Origin: Spartinivicinus marinus
Lineage (GTDB): Bacteria > Pseudomonadota > Gammaproteobacteria > Pseudomonadales > Zooshikellaceae
Assembly (NCBI RefSeq): GCF_026309355.1
Contig: NZ_JAPJZK010000001.1
Span: forward strand, 2,438,501-2,502,500
Direction: 5' to 3'
Length of the DNA: 64,000 bases
In this document: piece after piece, positions 44,737 to 53,603 of the stretch
Position numbering within the stretch: the first letter of the stretch is position 1
Layout: every line of letters begins with the position of its first letter
The notes under the pieces: model-generated
What the model was told of the DNA's origin: nothing
Database searches by the model: none
The model's input: the letters and a program-made list of their open reading frames with translations, nothing else
Program-made: the position numbers and the translations under genes

Positions 44737-44928
44737 ATGACCCCTTGGAAAGTAGACCAGCAAGTACTAAATACAACACCTGATGACCTTGTTTATCTCA
44801 GAAACCCTGATCCAGTGGTATATCACAACCTACTTGACATGTCAGCGGCATTTGCAAACCGCGCTATAAAAAAAATGATGACAAGCGCAAAAACAGCTAT
44901 TGTATTAGATAAAGCTTATAGCAAATAG
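44737..44928 (+). CDS. Small hypothetical protein, 63 residues
   Basis: A 63-codon frame (starts MTPWKVDQQVLN, ends with a Lys/Ala-rich amphipathic helix, FANRAIKKMMTSAKTAI). It has plausible codon use and lies 84 bases after the 43-residue ORF, the two separated by small hairpins including GGTATTAC/GTAATACC. No family recognised and no clear Shine-Dalgarno sequence. The shared C-terminal cationic helix is suggestive but not conclusive. Confidence 0.4.
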   Translation: MTPWKVDQQVLNTTPDDLVYLRNPDPVVYHNLLDMSAAFANRAIKKMMTSAKTAIVLDKAYSK

Positions 44929-45093
44929 CTTAATTATAAGTAAACACTTACGGGAACCCTCTTCAGTTTTTGTACTTACTGACCAATTAGAAGTTTTGAT
45001 TAGACAAGAAAGGTTTTTACTATCAGTTATATTGCAAAACTTCTTTTATATTTAAGGTTTTATTTATACAGAATATCATTTAATATACGACAT

Positions 45094-45161
45094 AAGCGGG
45101 TGGAGAAGGGTTAATAAAATACCATTATGGGAATAACCCTCGCTGTCCCTGACACCCGCTT
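45094..45161. ncRNA. Strong two-stem hairpin, candidate structured RNA or terminator
   Basis: An outer perfect 9-bp stem AAGCGGGTG (45094-45102) with CACCCGCTT (45153-45161) encloses an inner 7-bp stem AGGGTTA (45107-45113) with TAACCCT (45134-45140). It lies about 165 bases after the small ORF and 437 bases before the M19 gene, in a 650-base gene-free stretch (44929-45598). No T-run follows directly. Confidence 0.5.
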
Positions 45162-45598
45162 TCTAGTATAAAACTAATCGCGACTTATTTTTCAGTTAAA
45201 TACTGCTTAAATCATTCAAGCATTATTCTTTGTGTATTTAAAATAATACTTCAAGGGTATCTTTATTTATTGGTACTTTAATATTTAATCTATTCACATT
45301 TAAACAGGTAAGAATCGTCTATTGTAAACCAGCCTATCAATATCAAATATCCCTCATCTCTTCATCATTTTTTCAAACACCCCGAAGTAACCACAAAGCC
45401 TAAAAGCCTTGGAACTGGGCAGCTGTAGCCTGCTGAGTTAGTGACGGTTTTGCACATAGCTCTGTCGCTTTCAATGGAAAGTTTCGTTTAATCCTGGTGC
45501 TAGACTGGCCAGAAGTTCAAGGAATCTATATCCATCGTGCGTACTGGATATGAAAATGTTAACAAAAATAAGCCATTACTAGTTTGAGGGTAAAAAAT

Positions 45599-46576
45599 AT
45601 GACATCCAGCGAGCTGCATGATACCTCGATTGTGATAGACGGTTTAATTATTGCCAAGTGGGGCCGTGAGCTGTTCGAGGATATGCGCCGAGGAGGCCTA
45701 ACCGCAGCTAACTGTACTGTATCCGTTTGGGAAGGATTTCAAAACACAGTTAACAATATTTCTGAGTTTCATCAGTTTTTCGAAGATCATAGCGATCTAA
45801 TCATGCAAGTAAGGACCACGAAAGACATCTTACGAGCGAAAGAACTTAACAAAACCGGCATTATCTTAGGCTTTCAAAACGCACACGCCTTTGAAGACAA
45901 GCTTGGCTACATTCAAGTGTTTAAAGAACTGGGTGTTGGCATCGTGCAAATGGCTTACAACACTCAAAACCTGATTGGTACCGGCTGTTATGAAAGCGAC
46001 CGTGGCTTATCTGACTTTGGCCGTGAAGTAGTCGCAGAAATGAACCGGGTAGGTATCATGTGCGACCTTTCTCATGTAGGCGCCAAAACCTCTATGGATG
46101 TTATTGAGGCATCAACCAAGCCCGTTTGTTATTCCCACTGCTTACCCGCCGGCCTTAAAGAACACCCCCGCAATAAATCCGATGAAGACTTAAAGTTTAT
46201 TGCTGATCGTGGTGGTTTTATTGGTGTAACTATGTTTACCCCATTCTTAAAACAAGGGGTAGATGCCACTGTTGATGATTACATTGAAGCAATTGACTAC
46301 ATCATCAATATTGTTGGTGAAGACTGTGTAGGCATTGGCACCGACTTTACCCAAGGTCATGATAAAGCCTTCTTTGACTGGCTGACTCATGATAAAGGCT
46401 ATGCCCGCTCGCTAACTAATTTCGGCAAAATTGTTAATCCTGCTGGTTTCCGCACTATTGGTGAATTCCCCAACCTGACTGATGCCATGACGAGAAGAGG
46501 TTGGTCTGAGCACAAAATTCGTAAAGTAATGGGTGAAAACTGGTTACGCACTTTAAAAGAGGTATGGGGAGAATAA
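45599..46576 (+). CDS. Membrane-dipeptidase (M19)-like protein of the betaine cluster
   Basis: I use ATG 45599, since TTGAGGGT at 45584-45591 is its Shine-Dalgarno sequence. The 325-residue protein is an M19 renal-dipeptidase-like TIM barrel, as found beside dgcA in Pseudomonas (PA5396 type). CDLSHVGAKTSMDVI, VCYSHCLPAG and GIGTDFTQG match the barrel's metal sites. However, the N-terminal HxD zinc ligands seen in classical M19 enzymes are absent (the strand reads IVIDGLIIAKWG), so activity may differ. It heads the block toward dgcAB; its role there is unknown. Confidence 0.8.
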   Translation: MTSSELHDTSIVIDGLIIAKWGRELFEDMRRGGLTAANCTVSVWEGFQNTVNNISEFHQFFEDHSDLIMQVRTTKDILRAKELNKTGIILGFQNAHAFEDKLGYIQVFKELGVGIVQMAYNTQNLIGTGCYESDRGLSDFGREVVAEMNRVGIMCDLSHVGAKTSMDVIEASTKPVCYSHCLPAGLKEHPRNKSDEDLKFIADRGGFIGVTMFTPFLKQGVDATVDDYIEAIDYIINIVGEDCVGIGTDFTQGHDKAFFDWLTHDKGYARSLTNFGKIVNPAGFRTIGEFPNLTDAMTRRGWSEHKIRKVMGENWLRTLKEVWGE

Positions 46577-46578
46577 TA

Positions 46579-47133
46579 ATGGGTCATAAAGCACCTGAAG
46601 TACCAATTAATGTTGACGAAGAAACTGGGGTTTGGACCACTGATGCACTCCCCATGCTATATGTACCACGCCATTTTTTTATGAATAACCACACGGTTAT
46701 TGAAGATGCGTTAGGTGCCGATAAGTACGCCGAGATTCTTTATCAAGCCGGTTATAAATCTGCCTATTATTGGTGTCAGCAAGAGGCTAAAGAACACGAC
46801 ATTTTTGGTGTAGAAGTTTTTGAACATTACATGCTTAGGCTTTCTCAGCGTGGTTGGGGTATTTTTTCAATTGAAGATATTGATTTAGAAAAAGGCTATG
46901 CCAAAGTTCGCTTAGATCATTCTGCTTTTGTTTATCACTATGGAAAAGTAAACCGTAAATTAGAGTATATGTTTACCGGCTGGTTTGCTGGAGCCATGGA
47001 TCAAATTGTAGAACGCTTAGGTTATTCTCTTACTACACATGCAGAACAATTACAAAGTGAAGCGGAAGAAGGCTGTAATCATGGCGTATTTGAAGTAAAA
47101 GCTATAAATGAAGGTGACACAACCCGTCATTAA
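46579..47133 (+). CDS. DUF5943 protein of the dimethylglycine cluster
   Basis: A 184-residue protein starting at ATG 46579, two bases after the dipeptidase stop with a GGGGAG site inside its end. The middle has HDIFGVEVFEHYMLRLSQRGWG and the end RKLEYMFTGWFAGAMDQI, resembling a V4R-like ligand domain. Homologues (PA5397 type, DUF5943) sit between the M19 gene and dgcA. It is conserved in betaine-degrading gammaproteobacteria, but its function is not known to me. Confidence 0.8.
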   Translation: MGHKAPEVPINVDEETGVWTTDALPMLYVPRHFFMNNHTVIEDALGADKYAEILYQAGYKSAYYWCQQEAKEHDIFGVEVFEHYMLRLSQRGWGIFSIEDIDLEKGYAKVRLDHSAFVYHYGKVNRKLEYMFTGWFAGAMDQIVERLGYSLTTHAEQLQSEAEEGCNHGVFEVKAINEGDTTRH

Positions 47134-47240
47134 TATAAATACTTTTCAATGCGCTGGGCTATTTACTCCCAGCCACTAATAAAAACACCCACAAATTTAT
47201 TTGATAAATAAAAACAAGGGTGAAAACAAACAATAGTCGA

Positions 47241-47272
47241 GGGATATTTAAACATAATATTTTAAATATCCC
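47241..47272. repeat. 12-bp perfect inverted repeat before dgcA
   Basis: GGGATATTTAAA (47241-47252) is exactly inverted at 47261-47272 with an 8-base loop, 38 bases upstream of the dgcA start. It could be an operator, attenuator or terminator of the upstream genes. Confidence 0.55.
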
Positions 47273-47309
47273 CTTGTGTTAGCCAGTGACTAATGAATGA
47301 GGGATAACG

Positions 47310-49370
47310 ATGGCTCAGTACGACGCAATATTTCAGCCATTGACCATCAATAAGACAACGATTCGTAATCGTGTTGTCAGTACTGCCCATGCAGAGGTTT
47401 ATGCCACTGATGGAGGGATGACAACTGAACGCTATGTGAAGTATTACGAAGAGAAAGCGAAAGGTGGTGTAGGGCTTTGTATTTGTGGTGGCTCCAGTGT
47501 TGTTTCCATCGATAGCCCACAAGATTGGTGGAAATCCGTTAATTTATCGACTGACCGGATTATTCCTCATTTTCAAAACCTTGCCGATGCAGTACATAAA
47601 CACGGCGGCAAGATTATGATTCAAATTACCCATATGGGACGTCGCTCTCGCTGGGATGGTGGTCACTGGTCAACCCTTGTTAGTCCCAGTGGCATTCGTG
47701 AGCCAGTACATCGTGCCACTTGTAAAACTATTGAATCAGAAGAAATTGAGCGCATTATTAAAGACTATGCTCAGGCTGCTCGTCGCGCTAAAGAAGGTGG
47801 TTTAGATGGAGTAGAAATTTCAGCGGTACACCAACACTTAATCGACCAATTTTGGAGCCCACGGGTTAACAAACGAACTGATGAATGGGGTGGGAGCTTC
47901 GAAAACCGAATGCGTTTTGGTTTAGAAGTTACCAAAGCCATTCGTGAAGAAGTGGGTCCTGATTTTGTCGTTGGATTGCGTATTTGTGGTGATGAGTTCC
48001 ATCCAGATGGTTTAAACCACGACGATATGAAGCAAATCGCCAAATATTACAATGACACCGGCATGATTGACTTCTTTGGTGTGATTGGTTCTGGTTGTGA
48101 TACTCATAATACCTTAGCCAATGTTATTCCTAATATGAGCTACCCACCTGAGCCATTCCTACATTTAGCTGCCGGTATTAAAGAAGTGGTAGAGGTACCT
48201 GTTATTCATGCGCAAAACATTAAAGACCCCAATCAGGCACAGCGGATTTTAGAAGAAGGTTATGTCGACTTTGTGGGAATGACTCGCGCCCATATTGCTG
48301 ACCCACATTTGATTACCAAAATAAAAATGAATCAGGTAGATCAGATTCGTCAGTGTGTCGGAGCCAATTACTGTATCGACCGCCAATATCAAGGGCTGGA
48401 TGTGTTGTGTATTCAAAACGCAGCTACATCACGCGAAAGCACCATGCCCCATATTATTGAAAAAACCGAAGGGGCTATTCGCAAAGTCGTTGTGGTAGGT
48501 GGTGGTCCTGCTGGTATGGAAGCTGCTCGCGTTGCAGCCGAACGCGGTCATCAAGTAACCCTATTTGAAAAAGCTGACGAATTGGGCGGGCAAATTACCA
48601 CTGCTGCCAAAGCACCACAGCGGGATCAAATCGCCGGTATTACCCGCTGGTTTGTTTTGGAATTAGAGCGCTTAGGTGTAGATGTGCGACTCAACACAGA
48701 AGCCAATACTGATGCCATTTTAGATATAAAACCAGACATAATTATCCTAGCAGTGGGTGGTACGCCTTTCCTAGAGCAAGTACCTGAATGGGGTGCAGAA
48801 GAAGGTTTAGTTGTCAGCAGCTGGGATATTCTGAACAGCACTATTGAACCAGGTAAAAATGTTTTGGTGTACGACACTATTTGCGAGTTTAGCGGTATGT
48901 CAGTTGCTGACTATTTAGCATCAAAAGGTTCATTAGTTGAAATTGTCACAGATGATATCAAGCCAGGTGCAGCTGTCGGTGGCACAACCTTCCCTACTTA
49001 TTATCGCAGTTTGTACGAAAAAGAAGTCGTATTTACGTCTGACTTTATTCTGGAAAAGGTTTATCAAGAAGGCGATAAAAAAATTGCTGTGTTAGAAAAC
49101 GAATATACCGGCCAAAAAGAAGAACGGGTTGTTGATCAAGTCGTTGTAGAAAATGGTATCCGCCCAGATGAAAAACTGTATTACGAATTAAAAGCGGATT
49201 CACGCAACAAAGGCCAAATTGATATCGAAGCTTTATATGATGCCAAGCCACAACCTGCTTTAGCAGAAACAGACAATGGTTATTTACTGTATCGAATTGG
49301 TGATTGTGTATCACAGCGGAATACGCATGCCGCAATATACGACGCATTGCGGCTATGCAAAGACTTCTAA
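47310..49370 (+). CDS. dgcA: Dimethylglycine demethylation protein DgcA
   Basis: A 686-residue enzyme with an Old-Yellow-Enzyme-like FMN barrel at 1-370 and a pyridine-nucleotide fold after it (VVVVGGGPAGMEAARVAA near residue 395). The barrel has the TAHAEVYATDGG, MIQITHMGRRSRWD and EISAVHQHLIDQFWSP segments. In the region of the 4Fe-4S cluster used by TMADH relatives, three cysteines are seen (Cys349, Cys355, Cys367) but the second position is Ala352. With DgcB it oxidises dimethylglycine to sarcosine. It begins after a GAGGG site at 47299-47303. Confidence 0.93.
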   Translation: MAQYDAIFQPLTINKTTIRNRVVSTAHAEVYATDGGMTTERYVKYYEEKAKGGVGLCICGGSSVVSIDSPQDWWKSVNLSTDRIIPHFQNLADAVHKHGGKIMIQITHMGRRSRWDGGHWSTLVSPSGIREPVHRATCKTIESEEIERIIKDYAQAARRAKEGGLDGVEISAVHQHLIDQFWSPRVNKRTDEWGGSFENRMRFGLEVTKAIREEVGPDFVVGLRICGDEFHPDGLNHDDMKQIAKYYNDTGMIDFFGVIGSGCDTHNTLANVIPNMSYPPEPFLHLAAGIKEVVEVPVIHAQNIKDPNQAQRILEEGYVDFVGMTRAHIADPHLITKIKMNQVDQIRQCVGANYCIDRQYQGLDVLCIQNAATSRESTMPHIIEKTEGAIRKVVVVGGGPAGMEAARVAAERGHQVTLFEKADELGGQITTAAKAPQRDQIAGITRWFVLELERLGVDVRLNTEANTDAILDIKPDIIILAVGGTPFLEQVPEWGAEEGLVVSSWDILNSTIEPGKNVLVYDTICEFSGMSVADYLASKGSLVEIVTDDIKPGAAVGGTTFPTYYRSLYEKEVVFTSDFILEKVYQEGDKKIAVLENEYTGQKEERVVDQVVVENGIRPDEKLYYELKADSRNKGQIDIEALYDAKPQPALAETDNGYLLYRIGDCVSQRNTHAAIYDALRLCKDF

Positions 49371-49424
49371 ATTGTAAACAAGGAAACGGCTATTTGACTT
49401 CAGCTCCATAGTAAAGATAAAAGA

Positions 49425-49486
49425 GTGGGAAAAATCTTACGATGCTCATTTACTATAGTAAACTGTGCGTCAGGTATTTTTCCCGC
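49425..49486. promoter_or_regulatory. 62-base three-stem hairpin between dgcA and dgcB
   Basis: Stem 1: GTGGGAAAAAT (49425-49435) with ATTTTTCCCGC (49476-49486), one G-U pair. Stem 2: GATGC (49441-49445) with GCGTC (49467-49471). Stem 3: the palindrome TTTACTATAGTAAA (49449-49462). The gap of 225 bases between dgcA and dgcB is long for an operon; the structure may affect mRNA stability, attenuation or processing. Confidence 0.6.
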
Positions 49487-49595
49487 CTCGATTTGAAGCC
49501 AAATTTCTCGTTTCTACTTAGTTGTAAATAATTAAAAATATATAATTGAAGTGAATAACTTCGAAAAATATATCCACATCGGGGGATATAAGTAA

Positions 49596-51491
49596 ATGTT
49601 ACTTGATTGGATACTACCTGTATTACTCTGTGCAGCCATTTTACTTGCTGTGATTGGTGCGTTTAAGCGCATTAATTTATGGCGCCAGGGGCAGCCTGAT
49701 AAAATCAATATACTGCATGGCTTAATGCAGATTCCTAAGCGCTATATGGTGGATTTACACCATGTGGTGGCGCGGGATAAATACATCGCTAATACTCACG
49801 TTGCAACTGCAGGTGGGTTTGTGGCAGCGAGTGTACTAATTATTCTGGTTTATGTGTTTGGCTTTAATAATCGCATTTTAGTGTGGGGATTATTAGCGGC
49901 TTTAACAGCTATGTTGATCGGCGCTTTTTTTGTTTATAAACGCCGCAAGAATCCTCCTGCCAGGCTTTCGAAAGGGCCTTGGATGCGTTTACCCAAAAGC
50001 CTATTCACGTTTGCTATCACCTTTATTTTAATTTCACTGCCCGCTGCAGGTATTTTGCCAGAAAATTTTGGTGGCTGGCTGTTAGCCACTATTTTATTAG
50101 CGGGTGTTGTGTATGGGGTAGCTGAAATGTTTTTTGGCATGACCTGGGGTGGCCCTATGAAGCATGCTTTTGCAGGGGCTTTACACTTGGCGTTTCATCG
50201 TCGCGCTGAGCGATTTGGTGGAGGTCGCTCCACAGCTTTAAAGCCAATTCAGCTTGAAGAAAATAAACTAGGTGTCGAGCAACCGGCAGATTTTAAATGG
50301 AATCAACTGTTGGGCTTTGATGCCTGTGTGCAATGTGGCCGTTGTGAAGCCATGTGTCCTGCTTTTGCTGCTGGGCAACCGCTTAACCCCAAAAAATTGA
50401 TTCAGGATATGGTGGTTGGTTTAGCGGGTGGCACTGATGCTAAATATGCGGGTAGTCCTTATCCCGGTATTGAAGTGGGTCAACATCAAGGAGCGCCTTT
50501 ACAGCCTATTGTTAATGGTTTAGTAGAAGCAGATACGCTTTGGTCCTGCACCACCTGTCGTGCTTGTGTAGAAGAATGTCCAATGATGATTGAGCATGTA
50601 GACGCCATTGTGGATATGCGCCGCTTCTTAACTTTAGAGCAAGGCCAAACCCCAGAAAAAGGGGTGGAAGTCATCGAAAACCTGATTGCTACCGATAACC
50701 CTAATGGTTTTGACCCAAGCCACCGGGTTAACTGGGCTACAGACCTTAACTTGCCATTAATGACCGATGTGCAGGAAGCTGATGTCTTATTCTGGATTGG
50801 TGATGGCGCCTATGATATGCGTACCCAACGCACCTTACGTGCAGTGGTTAAATTACTGCGCGCTGCAAAAGTGGACTTCGCTATTTTAGGTAACGAAGAG
50901 CGAGACAGTGGGGATGTTGCCAGGCGGCTGGGTGATGAAGCCACGTTTCAATCCTTAGCCAAACATAATATTGCTACGCTAAAAAAATATCAGTTTAAGC
51001 AGATAGTAACGGCTGATCCACACTCTTATCACTGCTTGAAGAATGAATATAAAGATTTTGGCGCTGCTTTTGAGGTTTACCATCACACCACATTTTTAGC
51101 AGAGCAAGCCAAGCAAGGTACCCTAAAACTTGGCGAACTCAATTTAGGCACAGTCACCTATCACGACCCCTGTTATTTAGGTCGCTATAACGGCGAATAT
51201 GAAGCACCACGGGAATTATTAAAAGCACTTGGTCTGGAAGTAACTGAAATGGAGCGTTCAGGTTTTCGTTCCCGCTGTTGTGGCGGCGGCGGTGCTGCAC
51301 CCATTACGGATATCCCCGGTAAACAACGGATTCCTGATATGCGGATGGAAGATGTTAAAGCCACCAATGCCGAAGTGGTTGCCGTGGCTTGCCCGCAATG
51401 TGCATTAATGCTGGAAGGAGTAGTAGAACCTCGCCCAGAAGTGCGGGATATCGCTGAAATGCTGGCAGAAGCCGTGGAAACAATTCATTAG
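49596..51491 (+). CDS. dgcB: Dimethylglycine catabolism protein DgcB
   Basis: A 631-residue membrane-associated iron-sulfur protein. Four or more hydrophobic helices lie in residues 1-200. Two 4Fe-4S motifs are CVQCGRCEAMC starting at Cys244 and CTTCRACVEEC starting at Cys318. Two CCG-type domains follow (YHDPCYLGRY and RCCGGGG). It likely takes electrons from DgcA and the Etf pair to the respiratory chain. It is transcribed with dgcA, etfA and etfB, with 17 bases to etfA. Confidence 0.93.
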   Translation: MLLDWILPVLLCAAILLAVIGAFKRINLWRQGQPDKINILHGLMQIPKRYMVDLHHVVARDKYIANTHVATAGGFVAASVLIILVYVFGFNNRILVWGLLAALTAMLIGAFFVYKRRKNPPARLSKGPWMRLPKSLFTFAITFILISLPAAGILPENFGGWLLATILLAGVVYGVAEMFFGMTWGGPMKHAFAGALHLAFHRRAERFGGGRSTALKPIQLEENKLGVEQPADFKWNQLLGFDACVQCGRCEAMCPAFAAGQPLNPKKLIQDMVVGLAGGTDAKYAGSPYPGIEVGQHQGAPLQPIVNGLVEADTLWSCTTCRACVEECPMMIEHVDAIVDMRRFLTLEQGQTPEKGVEVIENLIATDNPNGFDPSHRVNWATDLNLPLMTDVQEADVLFWIGDGAYDMRTQRTLRAVVKLLRAAKVDFAILGNEERDSGDVARRLGDEATFQSLAKHNIATLKKYQFKQIVTADPHSYHCLKNEYKDFGAAFEVYHHTTFLAEQAKQGTLKLGELNLGTVTYHDPCYLGRYNGEYEAPRELLKALGLEVTEMERSGFRSRCCGGGGAAPITDIPGKQRIPDMRMEDVKATNAEVVAVACPQCALMLEGVVEPRPEVRDIAEMLAEAVETIH

Positions 51492-51508
51492 TGGTATAGG
51501 GGTAACTT

Positions 51509-52762
51509 ATGAGTAATATAATACGACGAGACCCGCGTATTGAACGCATTATTCGAAATCGCCTGCACCCAATGCATGCTAATTTTGCTTCTGGACCAGT
51601 GCGAGGCCCTACCGGATTAATTCGGAAAAATCCTCATCAGGTTGGCTTTATTGGCCCTAATGGGATAAAACGAATTGATCGCAGTGCCACTGGTGTGTCA
51701 GCAGCTCAATTTGCCAGCCGCAGTCACACTAAAGGCGTAGAACAACAAGAAGTTCGTAAACCATTTACCATTGAAGACCCTGCATTCTATATTGCCGTTG
51801 TGTTAGATTTAGTCGGTGGCCGCTTAACCAGTCATGATAAAGATATACTCGGCCAGGCCCATTTATTGGCTACTGAATCTGATGAAACAGCATCTAATGA
51901 AAAAGGTGCAGTACTTGCTATTGCCTTTGGTGAGCTAAAAGACGACAGTTTAAAGTTTGCAGGTGTTGATCGCTTACTACATTTTACTGATGAAAAATTC
52001 CAACTGTTTAACCCTGAATTAAAACTAACAGCATTAACGGCTGTTGAAGTCAGTTATCAACCTAAACATTGGTTATTGCCTGATAGTATTCATGGTGGGG
52101 GCGACTTAGGTCGACGTTTAGCTGCCCGGTTAAATGAGCGCCCTGCTACTCAAGTTTGGAAGTTTGAGCAGGATAAAATCACTTGTCGTGCAAGTGGTGG
52201 CACTCAAGATGTCGAGCGGTCAATTCCAAGAATTATGCTACTTGCTGAAGAAGTCGCCTACCCCGTGATGGAAACTGAACACCAAGCAACTCGTCTCGAA
52301 TTACCTGATCTTCCTGCAGTGATCCCGCAAATGGAAGACCTGGGACAGCAAGCGGTAGACCCCAGTGAAATTCCATTAGGTGAAGCTGAATTTATCCTTT
52401 CTGGCGGTAATGGGGTAACTAATTGGGAGTTATTCCATCAAGCCTCTGCCACCTTGGGCGCAACAGAAGGCGCAAGCCGGGTAGCTGTGGATAATGGTGA
52501 TATGCCAAGGTTCCGCCAGGTAGGTGCAACTGGAACCTGGGTGAGCGCACGAGTCTATATTGCCGTGGGTATTTCAGGGGCCATCCAACACTTGCAGGGT
52601 ATTGGTCAATGCGAAAAAGTGATTGCCATTAACCTGGATAAAGACTGCGATATGATTAAACGTGCCGACTTAAGTGTGATTGCCGACAGCTCCGCAGTAT
52701 TGGAAGAATTAATAAAGCTAGTCAACGAAAGTAAGCAAGAGGCAGCTGCCAATGCCGCTTAA
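51509..52762 (+). CDS. etfA: Electron transfer flavoprotein alpha subunit
   Basis: A 417-residue ETF alpha, longer than the usual ~310 residues because of an N-terminal Arg-rich extension of about 80 residues (RRDPRIERIIRNRLHP). The FAD-binding C-terminal half has FRQVGATGTWVSARVYIAVGISG and KVIAINLDKDCDMIKRADL. It is the betaine-cluster ETF type (PA5400-like), passing electrons between DgcA or other dehydrogenases and DgcB. It starts at ATG 51509 after an AGGGGT site and is followed by etfB 40 bases later. Confidence 0.9.
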   Translation: MSNIIRRDPRIERIIRNRLHPMHANFASGPVRGPTGLIRKNPHQVGFIGPNGIKRIDRSATGVSAAQFASRSHTKGVEQQEVRKPFTIEDPAFYIAVVLDLVGGRLTSHDKDILGQAHLLATESDETASNEKGAVLAIAFGELKDDSLKFAGVDRLLHFTDEKFQLFNPELKLTALTAVEVSYQPKHWLLPDSIHGGGDLGRRLAARLNERPATQVWKFEQDKITCRASGGTQDVERSIPRIMLLAEEVAYPVMETEHQATRLELPDLPAVIPQMEDLGQQAVDPSEIPLGEAEFILSGGNGVTNWELFHQASATLGATEGASRVAVDNGDMPRFRQVGATGTWVSARVYIAVGISGAIQHLQGIGQCEKVIAINLDKDCDMIKRADLSVIADSSAVLEELIKLVNESKQEAAANAA

Positions 52763-52802
52763 TACCCTTCGTGAAAGGCTTTTATTTAGTTGGAGCTAAA
52801 AA

Positions 52803-53603
52803 GTGAATATATCTAATAATGCAAATGATAGCGGTATTGCAAAAATTACGACTTTGGTTTCCATTGGTTTGCACCCAAAATCACAGCGTGGGCGAAGAGC
52901 TGACCAGGATGCTAAAGCCCTAGAATTAGCATTGAATTTAGCGCCAGAACAATTAGAAGTACTTCATGCTGGCAATCCTAGAGAGTCTGTATTACGGCAA
53001 TATTTGGGTATGGGAATGGATCAACTCACTGTTTTGGATCATCCTCATGAAGCGGATGCCATCCCTGCACTGATTGAATACTTAACTGAAAATCATGCTG
53101 ATATTATTTTCACAGGCATTAAAGCTGAGCAAGGTGAATCATCCGGCATGACACCCTATCTAATTGCCGAACAGCTTAAATTGCCGATGGTGCCCAATAT
53201 TGCAGCTATAAAAAGCATCAATGGCCGTACAGCAGAAATACTACAAGCACTGCCTAGAGGGCAACGCCGCTTAATTAAAGTACAAATGCCTTTTGTCGCC
53301 AGTGTCGATTCTGCTGCAGCTGCCCCTCGCCAAAGTGCTTTTGGTAAAGCTAAAAGGGGAGCCATAAATGATCAAGATGCAACCATTAACATTGATAAAG
53401 TCCGCGCCTGTTGGCATGCACAACCGGCTAAAAAACGCCCCAAACGGTTAAAGGTTATGAAAGCCAAAACCGCTGCTGATCGCTTTAAAGCAGCCACCGC
53501 CAGTAGTAAAAATGAAGGCGGCAGTGTTATTGAAAATAAATCACCTGCTGAAGCAGCCAAGGCGATTTATGATTTGTTAGTGGCGGAAAAGGTGGTCAAG
53601 TAG
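52803..53603 (+). CDS. etfB: Electron transfer flavoprotein beta subunit
   Basis: A 266-residue ETF beta. Core segments are VSIGLHPKSQRGRRADQ, DIIFTGIKAEQGESSGMTPY and QALPRGQRRLIKVQMPFVASV. The AMP-binding region is near residues 118-125. A ~70-residue Lys/Ala-rich tail follows. It starts at GTG 52803 with GGAG upstream. It ends the dgc operon, and its stop abuts the stop of the convergent coiled-coil gene with no bases between. Confidence 0.88.
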   Translation: MNISNNANDSGIAKITTLVSIGLHPKSQRGRRADQDAKALELALNLAPEQLEVLHAGNPRESVLRQYLGMGMDQLTVLDHPHEADAIPALIEYLTENHADIIFTGIKAEQGESSGMTPYLIAEQLKLPMVPNIAAIKSINGRTAEILQALPRGQRRLIKVQMPFVASVDSAAAAPRQSAFGKAKRGAINDQDATINIDKVRACWHAQPAKKRPKRLKVMKAKTAADRFKAATASSKNEGGSVIENKSPAEAAKAIYDLLVAEKVVK

